A model generated the notes under the pieces. It made no database searches, was not told where the DNA came from, and saw only the letters and a list, made by a program, of their open reading frames with translations. Source: Cytospora piceicola (lineage: Eukaryota; Ascomycota; Sordariomycetes; Diaporthales; Cytosporaceae). From it: a stretch of DNA of 64,000 nt. Position 1 is the stretch's first letter. Each line of letters starts with the position of its first letter. Positions 48,911 to 60,416 of the stretch are shown piece by piece. The position numbers and the translations under genes were made by a program. The stretch is from positions 248,001-312,000 of the forward strand of contig JALQBC010000021.1 of the NCBI GenBank assembly GCA_023375675.1, read 5' to 3'.

Positions 48911-50589
48911 TTAAAGGTAAAAATACCGGTGTTATAAAGGGTAGAAATGTCGTTTTTCTTTTATAACTAGGTTTCGGTAACGGTATTTAGCTAGCGTTTA
49001 ATAATTTCGAAGATAATGTCTTAAAGGACTTATACTTTAATAGCGTTATTGTCGAGCTATAGGCCGTACTTTTCCCTTTTATACGTATATATAGGCTTTA
49101 CGTTTATTTTTAAGGCCTTACTTACGTTTTCGTATACTGTTTTAAAGAGGCTACGCGGTATCTTTATATTATATATAACGGTATACAGTAGTAGTTCTTT
49201 TTTAGTTTATTTATTCTAGCTAGTTCTAGGCTTTAAGAGTATACGTTCTTTATAGTATAAATATAAGTCGGGGAGGTTTTAGTAGTTAAGGTAGGCCTTT
49301 ATTAGGGGTAGTATAATATATTTCTAGCTAGAAAATATATCAGGCCGAAAACAGGTATATTCGAAACGGCGGTATATAGATATTACTAGTTAAAACTTAA
49401 GTTAGTATACGTAGGCGTTATAAATAACAGGCGGGATAGCTTTTTATATTATTTATTTACTCGGTCTTCGGCTTATAAACGTTTAGTTTTTAGCTAACGT
49501 TAAGTAGTAATATATATATATAAGGTAATATATATATATAAGGCGGCGGTAATAATAATAATATCAGTATCGGCTCGGGTTCGTTTCTGTATTACGATTA
49601 TAGTAGTAATAATATTAATATCGACGGTTTAATAGGAAGGTAGCTTTATACTTTTAAGCTAAGATTTCGCGTTTATATAAACGATTACTACTTCCGACAG
49701 ATAATCCTAGCTTTATATCTAATAAGTCGGGAAGGCTATATACTTATTTCAGATATATATTTAAACAATATATCTTATACTGTTATAATCCGTTTAAATT
49801 AGGTTTTAGAAGATATTAGTAGTAAACTTAGTTTTCTTTACTAGATATTGCTTTTTTAGCTGCTATTTTAGTATCTAACAAATATATTTACAGCCTTTTC
49901 TGTCTCCTTTTTTCTATAACGCTGTTTAGGCAGGTTACTTTACTTTAACAGTATAGAGATAGAAGCTTCTCGTAATTCGTATTTCCGCTTTTTAGTTATT
50001 TAGCTTTTAAAGGGGAGCTTTCGTTTTAGTTAGTATTAAAAGGTATAAACGAAATTAGTGTATAGACTATTAGCACCTTTTAGTACTAACTACTGTTAAC
50101 TGCTAACTAGTAATTCTAATCTATTTTTAAGGTTTATTATTATAGTCTTTAAAGTTATTAATTATACTTATTAAATTTTAAATAAGCGTTATGTTAACGC
50201 GGTTAGAGACTATATTAGGCGTAATATAGTTTTTTCTTATATTTACTATTAAATATAAACAGCGTAGTTACTTAAAATTAGACTTTAATTTTTATAGTTA
50301 TTTACTATTGCCGATATATAGCAGAAGTTTATTAAACGACTTTATAACTATCTGCTAGCTTTCTGTAAAGGGTTTACTATTAGGTATTAGCTTTCCTTTA
50401 AATATAGAAAAGGAAAGGAAAGTTCCGATACTTACTATAGTCGCTTTTAATACCTTTTTATAGTATAGTTAATTATATTATAGATTATATCCTTTATATT
50501 ATATACGGCTTCTATATTAAGTGTTTTATAGTTTAAGAGAAAAAGAACTACTTTATACTATCGAGCTTAAAGACTGCTCCCGATCCCTT

Positions 50590-51185
50590 TTCTTATAGCT
50601 ACTATACCGAGACTAAAGACCCCTTTAGTAATAGCTACTATACTAAGACTAAAGACTTCTTTAGTAATAGCTATTATACCGAGACTAAGGACTTTTCTAA
50701 TAACAGCCTCTATATTAAGACTAAGGACCTCCTTAATAACAGCCTTTATATTAAGACTAAGGACTTCCCTAGTAATAGCTATTATACCGAGACTAAGGAC
50801 TTTCCTAGTAATAGCCTTTATACTAAGACTAAGGACTTCCCTAGTGACAGCCTTTATACTAAGACCGAGGACCTCCTTAGTGACAGCTTTTATACTAAGA
50901 CCGAGGACCTTTCTGATAACAGCCTCTATATTAAGACCGAGGACCTCTTTAGTAACAGCTTCTATACTAAGACCGAGGACCTCTTTAGTGACAGCCTTTA
51001 TACTAAGACCGAAGACCTCTTTAATAACAGCCTTTATATTAAGACCGAGGACTTCCCTAGTGATAGCCTCTATATTAAGACCAAGGACTTCCTTAATAAC
51101 AGCCTTTATATTAAGACCGAGGACTTTAATAATAACTTTTATACCGAAACTAAAGACCTTTCTAATAACCTTTACTATAGCTTTT
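50590..51185. repeat. 36-bp minisatellite, about 16 copies
   Basis: The unit resembles AGYCTYTATAYTAAGACCGAGGACYT with a TTAGTRACAG junction. The 36-bp period keeps frames open: one reads TAFILRPRTSLV repeats, another SLYTKTEDLFSD repeats. Variation is mostly C/T. Confidence 0.9.
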
Positions 51186-51489
51186 AAATAGTGCTAGATA
51201 GTTAACTATCTATAAGCGTTTACCTTTTATATAAAATTATCGAAGAGATTGCCGAGATGTTTATTTCGAGTAAGTTTTTCGATATATACCTAAAGGAACA
51301 GTTCTCCCTTTTACCTTTTACCTAAACAAGTAGCTTTTTCCGGCAGGCTTATATACAGAAGGCTAAGTATATCTTTTCGATAAAGATAATAACTTATAAA
51401 AGAGATAAGTAGCAGGGTATATAAATACTAAACGACGTATTTCTTATAAACTAATAATTTTATAGTAAATATAGTGAACTTACGCTAGC

Positions 51490-52020
51490 TAACCGAGTAT
51501 AATATACTTTTTATCGATATAAACGAATACTCGTATTAAAGTAGTACTTTTACGCTAGTCTTTTAGAATACAGCGGCTATTATTAAGATCGTTTTATATA
51601 AACTTATAGAATTATCTAACTAGTTTACTATATTTAAAGGCTTATTAAACCTAAAGAAAGTAGTACTAATATACCTTATAAAGCTTTACTTCGATATATA
51701 TATAAGCTTCGAGGTAAATAACAGACTACTATATTTCGTAAACGTAACTTTTTATATCGAGTAATAAAGGTTTATAAGGTAGTTTTAAGACTTTTTCTTA
51801 CTAAGTATTATAACGCTTAACAGCGAAAACTTTATTAGCTTTATACTTACACTTTATAAGGATATCTAGAGTATCGAGTATAAGCTTAAGACGTAGTTTT
51901 TTAAAAACTAGCTTAGCTTAGCCCTTAAAGAGGAAAAGCTTTTTTAGGTTTATAGTTACGCCTTTTAGCCTGTTAACCTTTCAGATTCTATTAAGATACG
52001 GAAAAATAAAATTACTTTTT
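51490..52020 (+). pseudogene. Unidentified coding relic
   Basis: With TAG/TAA as Gln, a frame of about 170 codons is open (for example VFQNTAAIIKIVLYKLIELS, then LKEEKLFQVYSYAFQPVNLS). It looks helical. No family recognised and the limits are approximate. Confidence 0.35.
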
Positions 52021-52269
52021 CCTAAAGTTAAGGTAAGTATAACTAAGGTATATTATCTTAAGCGTTTTAAACTTTTTATTATATTAAGTTAACGTTATAT
52101 AGCGTTTTACTTTATTTAAGATTTAAAAGGACTAGGGAATTAAGGTAGTATAGATAATACAGTATAAATAGAAAGTATATACTTAAATACTTAAGTATTT
52201 AAAACAGATTTAATTATTTTTAAAAACTAATATAAACTAATAGGCTAATTTAGTATAGTGTGAAAGTTA

Positions 52270-52700
52270 GTATCTCTTATCTTAGTTAGTATTAAAAGGT
52301 GCTAATAGTTTATAGGTCGATTAAATGTACTTTTTAGTGTTAACTGCTAACTGCCGTTAGTTAAAAGCTAACAGCTAACAGTTAAAAGCTAACAGTTAGT
52401 AGTTAGTAGTTATAGCTTTTATTATCTTAGCTGTTAATTAGCCTTTATATAAGAGATAATACGCGATTTAGCCGTATACGTATAGCACTTTAGCTAAGCC
52501 TATTTATTAAAATGGACCTTTATTCGACATTTCGCTTGTTATTAATTAGGCTACTTAGGCGAATTTAGTGCTATATTTAGAGTTTTTTAATTGCTAGTAA
52601 AATTACTAATTGCTAATTGCTAATCTCGACTGTTAGCTAGTGTTAGCTGTAGCTAAGTGTTAGCTGTTAATTGTTAGCCGTTATTACTAATATAATTGCT
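52270..52700. repeat. Cluster of AGCTAACAGTTA-type short repeats
   Basis: AGCTAACAG and TTAGCTGTTAA-like words recur in both orientations, next to GTATTAAAAGGTGCTAATAG, a variant of the palindromic motif. Confidence 0.6.
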
Positions 52701-53290
52701 AAAATACTAAAATACTATAATATCTAGTAAATATATACTATATATTTACAGGGTTAGCTTTATTTATATAAGATTACGATAGGGTAGTATAGGTTCCGGC
52801 CTATAGATTTTATTCGGTAAGTTTAATTCTACTTAATTTAGTAGGGGGCGGGCTTAAAGATTAAGGCGAGTTAGTTCCCTATTATATACTTTATATATGG
52901 CTTTGTAAGGCTGCGGGGATAGCTATCGAGCTTTAATTGCTTAATAACCTACAGCCGAAGACAGTTATATTATAAATAGTTTTACTATTTACTCTTTTAC
53001 CGCTAATTAGCTATATATTAATTATATAGAGATAGTACGAATTAATTTGTTTAGCCGGTCGTTTTTATATATAAAAGTAGAGTATATATAGGTGTAGGTT
53101 ATCTGATACGTGCTTTTTAATCTTTATGATTTCGTTAAAGTACTTTTATTTAATTACAGATTTTAGTAGTAGTTAACATTAAAAGACGCGAACAGATTAT
53201 ACCGTAGGTTTAAAAGTATACTTACTTTAGATATTTACTTTAGATTTACAGAGTTTACTTACTTTAAATGTCTTAAGGTACGTACGTTTA

Positions 53291-53435
53291 TGTTAAAAGA
53301 TGAGTTTAGTAGCTATAAGTCGATTTATTACGTTTATTATATAAATTAATTAGTCGGCTTATATAAACGTACACCGGAGCTTACCGTAGCGTATATCGGG
53401 GTAAATATATATCGGAGGGACTATAAAGGGGCCGA
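53291..53435. repeat. Dispersed direct repeat, copy 1
   Basis: Shares TTAAAAGATGAGTTTAGTA, ATAAGTCGATTT, GAGCTTACCGTAGC and ATATCGGA.GGACTATAA in the same order with copy 2 at 53846-53988. Confidence 0.7.
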
Positions 53436-53595
53436 TAGGAAAGCAGACTCGAATAACGGTATATAACATTTAAGGGCTTTAATACTTATGCTATAGGGGG
53501 TCTAGTCGGCTAAATTAACTAACGGTACTTAGGTAGTGATATTAGTAATGATTTCTAGTGGTGTATAGTAGGTAATAACCTATAGGTAAAGCTAT

Positions 53596-53622
53596 AGGCA
53601 GTAGGCAGTAGGCAGTGGGCAG
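53596..53622. repeat. 7-bp microsatellite GGCAGTA
   Basis: Four tandem units. The reverse complement, TACTGCC, is the unit used in the array at 47.7-47.97 kb. Confidence 0.8.
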
Positions 53623-53845
53623 TTAGTACTAAATGGCGTTAATAGATTAATTAGTAGTACTATATAGTGCTATTAATTAATTTATTTATACTTTTTAATG
53701 TTAACTAAAGCGAGAACTGTATTATATAGTTTTACTATAAGGATATTAGTAGTCTATAAAGCTATTTATAAGTTAGACTTAGGTAAATAGTTAAGTAAAT
53801 GACTATAAACTTACGAGAATAACTATCTTCTTTTAGTATATATAT

Positions 53846-53988
53846 ACTAAAAGATAAGTTTAGTATATATAAGTCGATTTTTTATAATCTTTATATAAAA
53901 TAATTTATCGGCAATAGAAAAGTGTATATTCGAGCTTACCGTAGCATACTATATTATAAACCTATATCGGAAGGACTATAAGAGGGCG
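53846..53988. repeat. Dispersed direct repeat, copy 2
   Basis: Diverged copy of 53291-53435, in the same orientation about 555 bp further on. Differences are mostly transitions plus small indels. Confidence 0.7.
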
Positions 53989-54950
53989 TTCGAATTAAAA
54001 GAAGGATGCCGGAGATAGAATTAAAAGTAGTAATTTAGGCAGGGCTATTTAGCTTACTAAACACCCTGTTTTTAGATATAACCTTCTATAAAATATACCT
54101 CTTTTTAAGTAGCGTATATACCTAGGTAGATATTCTATACGATAATAGCTTATCTCTTCTTAGCTTAGCTAGTAATACTTTCCGAATATATAATTACAGT
54201 AATAATAAGACTTTAAACGGTATATAGTAGTAGCTGGTTAAGGCTTATAGTTTATTTTTAAGCTTTAAGGGTTTATTCTTAGACCTTTTATATAAGACAT
54301 AGGCTCGTTTCTAAGTAAAAGACTATCTGTATATAATATAAGTCTAATTCGTTAAAGTAAGTTATAGTAAGTTTATATTATTTTTTAAGTAGTATTACTT
54401 AAATATATTACGCGGGTATAGCTCATCCTTTTTTATTTTAGCTATAACTTAAATAATAATACTTTCCGAGTATATAATTATAGTAGTAATAAGAACTTAA
54501 GTAGGTTAACGGCGTAGTTTTAATAATAATCCGGGTTTTAGGCTTTTAAGCGTATAATAGCTTTTTAGAAATTCTGTCTATAGAATATTATAGTTATTTA
54601 CTAAGCTAGTTCTTTAAAAGATTCCGAAACGGCGTTTTAACGTACAGCCTTTTAGTTATAAGAGTTACTAACAGGTTTTTTATCTTATACAGTTCTTATT
54701 ACGTAGTTCTTTAAACAGTTTAGTAGACTAAGAGTTTCGGTTATAGGGGATTTATAATAGGTTTTAACCTTACAAACGCGGTTACTTCGGTAACTTACGT
54801 TAGTAAGAAACGTTAGTTATACTAGTATAGGCTTTTCTTCGGATAAGTAACAAGTAATACCCGTCTTTAAAGAACGCTAAATAGCTATACCCGGAGTATT
54901 ATAGTCGCTTTAATACTAGGAGAGCTAAAGTTAATCGAATTTATAGCCGT

Positions 54951-55077
54951 ACTTAAGGATATTTAAAGGTATAAGGGCTTATACGCTAAGAGTAGAATTT
55001 ATATTATATAAGTTTTTACTATAGCGAAAGCTTATATTAAGGATATTTTCTTTAGTTATAGGTTTAGTTAACAGGGT
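54951..55077. repeat. Direct repeat, copy A
   Basis: Shares TTAAGGATATTTAAAGGTAT, CTTATACG.TAAGAGTA and TTATAGGTTTAGT in order with copy B at 55701-55820. Confidence 0.7.
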
Positions 55078-55700
55078 ATACATAAACGGAATATACGACG
55101 TATAAGAAGGCGTTAAAAGTAATACGACTTTATAGTAAGGTATATTAATAAGACCGCTTAAAGGGATTATACTATATCGATAGCTACTACTAAACTTAGA
55201 TATAAAACCTTAACGGTAACGCAGATACGGATAAGGACGGCTAGTAAGCTTATAAGTAGTAATTCTGTTTTTTATAACGGCTTTTTACTTTAGATTTAAG
55301 ATAAGGTTCCCGGCTAAAGGAGTTTAGCGCGTTTATTAGATTTATTATAGTTTACTAATCTTTTAAAAACCTTTTATAGGATTATAAGTTCTACGCTTTA
55401 TTTAGCTAAATAATATTATAGTAAAGCAGTTTCGAAAAACCTGTAATAACGGATTGTTCTTTAATTTAAGTTTATATAGAAATTAAGTATAAACCTAAGA
55501 GCGAGTATTTAAAGAACCTGCGATACAGATCGTTTTTTAATTTAAGCTAGAGATTAAGATATATACTATATTAATTAACCTTATAAACTTTTCCTGCTTA
55601 TATATTTATACTAGTATATCGTGCCTCTTACTTTTAAAGCAGAGACTTATAAACTAATGTTTAAATATATAGTTTTATTATCTTTTAAATTTATAATTAT

Positions 55701-55820
55701 TTTAAGGATATTTAAAGGTATAAAGACTTATACGTTAAGAGTAATATCTATTAGACCGTATAAATACTACTTACTATAAAAGTATCTGTTAAGGATATTT
55801 TTATTAATTATAGGTTTAGT
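55701..55820. repeat. Direct repeat, copy B
   Basis: Diverged second copy of 54951-55077, same orientation. Confidence 0.7.
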
Positions 55821-55944
55821 ATAAGTTTATAATAATACAGCTATTTATAAGTATAGGACTAAGGCGGCGATAAAGGCCCGGGCAGCTTAGTCTTTATATT
55901 AGAGGTTACTGTAAACTTTATTATCGTAAGCTATTACTAATGGA

Positions 55945-56345
55945 TTATTACTTTACTAGATCTGTTCTCTTACTGGATCTGTTCTTTCGTTAGATCTGTT
56001 CCCTTACTAGATTTGTTACCTTATTAGATCTATTCCCTTACTAGATCTGTTACCTCGTTAAATCTGTTGCTCTACTAGATCTGTTACCTTACTAGATCTG
56101 TTGCCTTACTAGATCTGTTACCTTACTAGATCTATTACTTTATTAGATCTGTTACTCTGCTAGATCTGTTACCTCGTTAAATAATGTCTGTTATATAATT
56201 AAGGGTGTTATCGTGTCCTGTTACCGTAGGTTCTGTTACCTCGTTAAGTCTATCCCTTTACTAGATCTGTCCTTTAGATCTGTCCTTTAGATCTATCCCC
56301 TGGATCTGTCCCTTAGATCTGTCCCTTAAATCTGTTACCTGGATC
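55945..56345. repeat. 17-bp array TTACTAGATCTGTTACC, then 13-bp variant
   Basis: About a dozen 17-bp units centred on AGATCTGTT run from 55945 to 56170. After a gap, shorter TTAGATCTGTCCC units run from 56255 to 56345. Confidence 0.9.
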
Positions 56346-57170
56346 TGTTACTATAAGCTATACTGTTATTCTGTTACCCTGTTAGATTTATTACCGTAGG
56401 CTTTACTATAAGATAATACTTTTACTATATTTAGATCGAGATCGTTTTACCCGGGCCGGTTTATAAAGAAACAGGATAAAAGACGTTTAAAAATATAAAC
56501 TTATACTGTAATTTATTTTTATTATTAATTAGCTGTTATTCTTAAAGAGCATTAGTAGATAGTGATTTTTATAATACTTTACTAAGTAGTAAGGCTATAG
56601 TTTAGATTATTAATAATAAAAGAATAAGGATTATATAAGACTTTCCGGGTTCTTCGAAATTATCGATATTAATTTACGGTATAGTAGCTTATTTATATTT
56701 TCTATCTAAGATAACCTAAATAACCTTAAGTTTTATAAGTTAGTATTTACAGAATCGCGTTTATAAAAGGCTAAAACTGTTAAAAAGCTTTAAAGACTTA
56801 TTAACGTTATAGTATTTTCGGTAGGTTTTATTTAAGAGAAGTAAAACTTACCTTTAGCGTACTCTTGTTTTTCAGGACTTTCTTTTTAGGTGAATAAGTC
56901 TTTTAAGTCGATCACTATTATTTTTAATACTATTACAGTAAATAGTCAGTAAGCTTAGAATTAATTAGTATAAGAGCCGCACTTTATCTACTCGGCTACT
57001 CGGTAACTCGACCAATTAGTTAATTAATATCCCTTTCGGCCTAGACTTACCGACATTACGATTTTATTAATCAATATCTCTAGATATTATTCACCTGCTA
57101 TATTAACCGATTTACACCTTAAACAGACTTTCGACTTTCAACCTTTTTCCTAACCTCTTTTCCGATCGCT

Positions 57171-57404
57171 TTACGGATATAGCATTTCTATTATAACTTC
57201 GGATAATAGTATAGCTAAACGCATTAATATATATAAAGAGCGACGTCCTATTTCGAGCCTAAATAAGGCTTTATACTTAAAGGACGTTAAAGTCGAGTCT
57301 TTCGAAAAGGAGGTAGCTATCGCGTTAAAGGCGGTAGAAAAGGAGCCTAAGGTTAGAACCCTAGTAGGGCGTAGAAGATATATCTTTTTATACAGAGTTA
57401 GCAC
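57171..57404. pseudogene. Short coding-like relic, orientation unclear
   Basis: Both strands are open here. The plus strand reads ERRPISSLNKALYLKDVKVE and later EKEVAIALKAVEKEPKVRTL, which looks more protein-like; the minus strand has a 77-codon ATG frame. No family recognised. Confidence 0.25.
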
Positions 57405-57417
57405 TATTTAGTGCTAA
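57398..57417. repeat. Isolated perfect copy of the palindromic motif
   Basis: TTAGCACTATTTAGTGCTAA, identical over 20 bp to copies at 36418-36437 and 36559-36578. Confidence 0.9.
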
Positions 57418-59371
57418 AATAATGCTATCTAAATGATTCCTGCTATTATAATTTGCTCTGATTAGACACTAATTATAACGTACACAATATTCATTTATTA
57501 CCTATATACCTACTAGAAAAAGAACGTAACTAGTACCCGAGTTAGCACTTATAGATGTTAACTTTAGACCTAATTAATTAAACGTTTTAACACCTTTTAG
57601 TATTAACTAGCCTTATAATATTTTTAAGGCTTATATTCAATATTTTATAGATCGGGCTGCTATCTAGTTTCGTTATTTAAAGACTACTTAAGTACCTGGG
57701 TATTACTAACTTATTTCTTAATCTAAATACCTTACTTAACGTTACATATCCTGTTATATTTATAAAACAAATACTACCTTAATATATCGTATAGTCTTAT
57801 TACTAAACTAATATTGCTATCTCTTTTCCTTAAATCTAAACACCTTACTAAACATTACACTCTGTTATCTTTATAAACAATATGTTAACTAGTATTACTA
57901 ACTCTATTCCTTAATCTAAACACCCTACTAAATATTACACTCTGTTATACCTAGGTATCTATAATTAAATGCCTATTAATATATCGATATAAACTAAACT
58001 AGTACTTACCGTCGCCTATTACTTAGCCTGCTTAGCCGTTACTTAGTCCTTTTTCTATAAGAGAGTTTGCCGGCGCGAGGTAGCCGGCTGCCCGCCTAGC
58101 TAAGCCGTATCTAAGCCGACGGGAGTTCGGGGTATATTAGGTTTATATATATCTTTAAAGGTTTCTTTCTATTTAGTAGAGGGTAGTAAAATAGGCCGGA
58201 GAAACGACAGCTTTACGCCGATATTACGTATAATAAGTTTAGCGAGACCTTACTGCTTTAAATATAAGCCTTAGATGTTTTTACTTTAAGTATAAATTTC
58301 TATATTTTAATATCTTATCCCGGCTACATCTAAAACCTTATATAACATTATTTTATATACGCTCGGATTCTGTTATAAGCTATTATCGGTTATAGCGTCG
58401 GCTATAGCGTCTATAATTACTAGGTAGACGATTAATAATCCTCGCTACTATATCCTTTATTCGTTATAAACTTAAAGGATATATCGATTAGTAAGTTTAC
58501 TATAGAGCTTTATAGCTGTTATTTTAAATTAGTTCGGCTTATCGGGTAGCTACTATAGCTGTTATAGCTGCTATATCTACTACAGCTACTATATTTACTA
58601 CGACTATTATATTTGCTATATTTACTATAGCGAGAGTTATTTAACAGGTTGTTATAAAGTTTCCTAACCTAGCTGTTTTAGAGCTAGCTGTTAAGCTGTT
58701 ATATAACGTCGGAAGAGTTTACTTTAGGTAATAGTTAGTAACGTGCTTTCTAAAACTTAGATAATAAAGACAGACTTAAATACGTATTTCGATAAGATTT
58801 ACTTTAGTTAAAGTAGGATTTTACTTATCTGTTTACTTCCGGATTTTATATTTAGTTATATTTATAAGAAGGAGTAGCTTTAGCCCGAGTAGGTTATTTT
58901 ACAGTAGCTTAAATTCTTAAAGCGTAAAGAAGACTATAAGCTCTTTTTATCTTTTCTAGTCTTCGATCGGGATAGCCCGTTTTCTAGCCTAGTCTTTAAG
59001 GTTATTTTACAAACCGCTGCTTAGTACAGATCTGCAATCTATTTAAACGGTTTACTATAGGAGGACGCGTTACGATAAAGTTAGCTGTATACTGTTTACT
59101 AAGTCTATTATGTTTATAAAAGGTAGAGTGTATAGTGTTTTAAGGCTAAGATTTAATAGTTTCGAAGGCGATATATATAGCTTAAATAGGTAGTAACGAT
59201 TAAAAGGCTTAGAATTCGGGCTTAAGGCTGTTATAACGATTTCCTTTAGCTTAAGGCTATTACCTAACGCCTTTCTGTTAATAGCCTTTAGCTTTTTATC
59301 AACTGTTTAAAGCTGTCTTAGTATTATTCCTTTTACTTTTATTAGTATTATTATTAGCTAAGTTGTTTTAT

Positions 59372-59640
59372 AGCCTTCTGATATTCTAAGGTATAAAGGA
59401 GAGCGGTTTAAGACTTTTAAGAGTTTACTATAGCTTTTTAATATTTTAAGGTATAAAAAAGACCGGTCTATAGTTTTAGAGTTATTTCTATAAGCTACCG
59501 ATATTATTAAAATATAAAGGAAAGCGGTTTAAGACTTTTAAGAGTTTACTATAGCCTTCCGATATTCTAAAGTATAAAAGAGACCGGTTTAGAATTTCGG
59601 AGTTATTTCTAAAGGCTATTAATATACTTTAAGATCGTTT
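59372..59640. repeat. About 61-bp tandem repeat in alternating A-B-A-B order
   Basis: Four units begin AGC(C/T)T or AGCTACC near 59381 and continue at 60-62 bp steps. Units 1 and 3 share GCGGTTTAAGACTTTTAAGAG; units 2 and 4 share GACCGGT and GAGTTATTTCTA, so the higher-order unit is about 122 bp. Confidence 0.75.
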
Positions 59641-59744
59641 AAAGCTATATTAATAGCCTTAGGCAGCCGTTAGGTAAGTAACTTAGGTATACAGATTTAA
59701 AGGCTTACCTTCTTTATACTAACTTTCTCGGAATTTTCAGATCT

Positions 59745-60130
59745 TTACAGACCTTTTCTGCTATACCTCTTCTACTATACCTCTTCTGCTATACCTTATC
59801 TGCTATACCTTATCCTACAGATATCATCCTACAGATATTATCCTACAGACCTCATCCTACAAACCTTATCTGCTAAACTATATCTTTACAGACCTTATCT
59901 ACTAAGCCTTATCTGCCAGACCTTATCCTCTAAACCTTAATTCCCAGACCTTAATTCCTAGACCTTATCTCTTAGACCTTAATTCTTAAACCTTAATTCC
60001 TAGACTTTAATTCCTAAACCTTAATTCCTAGACCTTAATTCCTAAACCTTAATTCCCAGACTTTATCCCCTAGACCTTATCCTTTAAACCTTATCCCTTA
60101 AACCTTATCCTCTAGACTTTAATTCCTAGC
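59745..60130. repeat. 14-17-bp degenerate array, CCTTAATTCCTAGA family
   Basis: It begins with CTATACCTCTTCTG units, shifts to CATCCTACAGA units, and ends with many CCTAGACCTTAATT units. Confidence 0.85.
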
Positions 60131-60416
60131 TATATTTATAAAATAGCAGAAACCGGATATTATAGGTAAGGTAAGCTTGAGACCGTATACTGTTTCCTAT
60201 CTTATTACTAATATAAATAATTCGAAGGATAAGATATTATTTTCGAAGGCTGCCTCTACTGTTACTTCGGAAGCTGTAAAAGGCTAGTAAACTATTAACG
60301 ATCCCTATATTTATAATAAAATAATATTAGTAGTAAGTTTAAACTTTTTAAATATCTTAGTTTTTACTTTTATACTAACTAAATCTAAAGGAAGTCGATA
60401 TATAAAAGTAAGCCGC

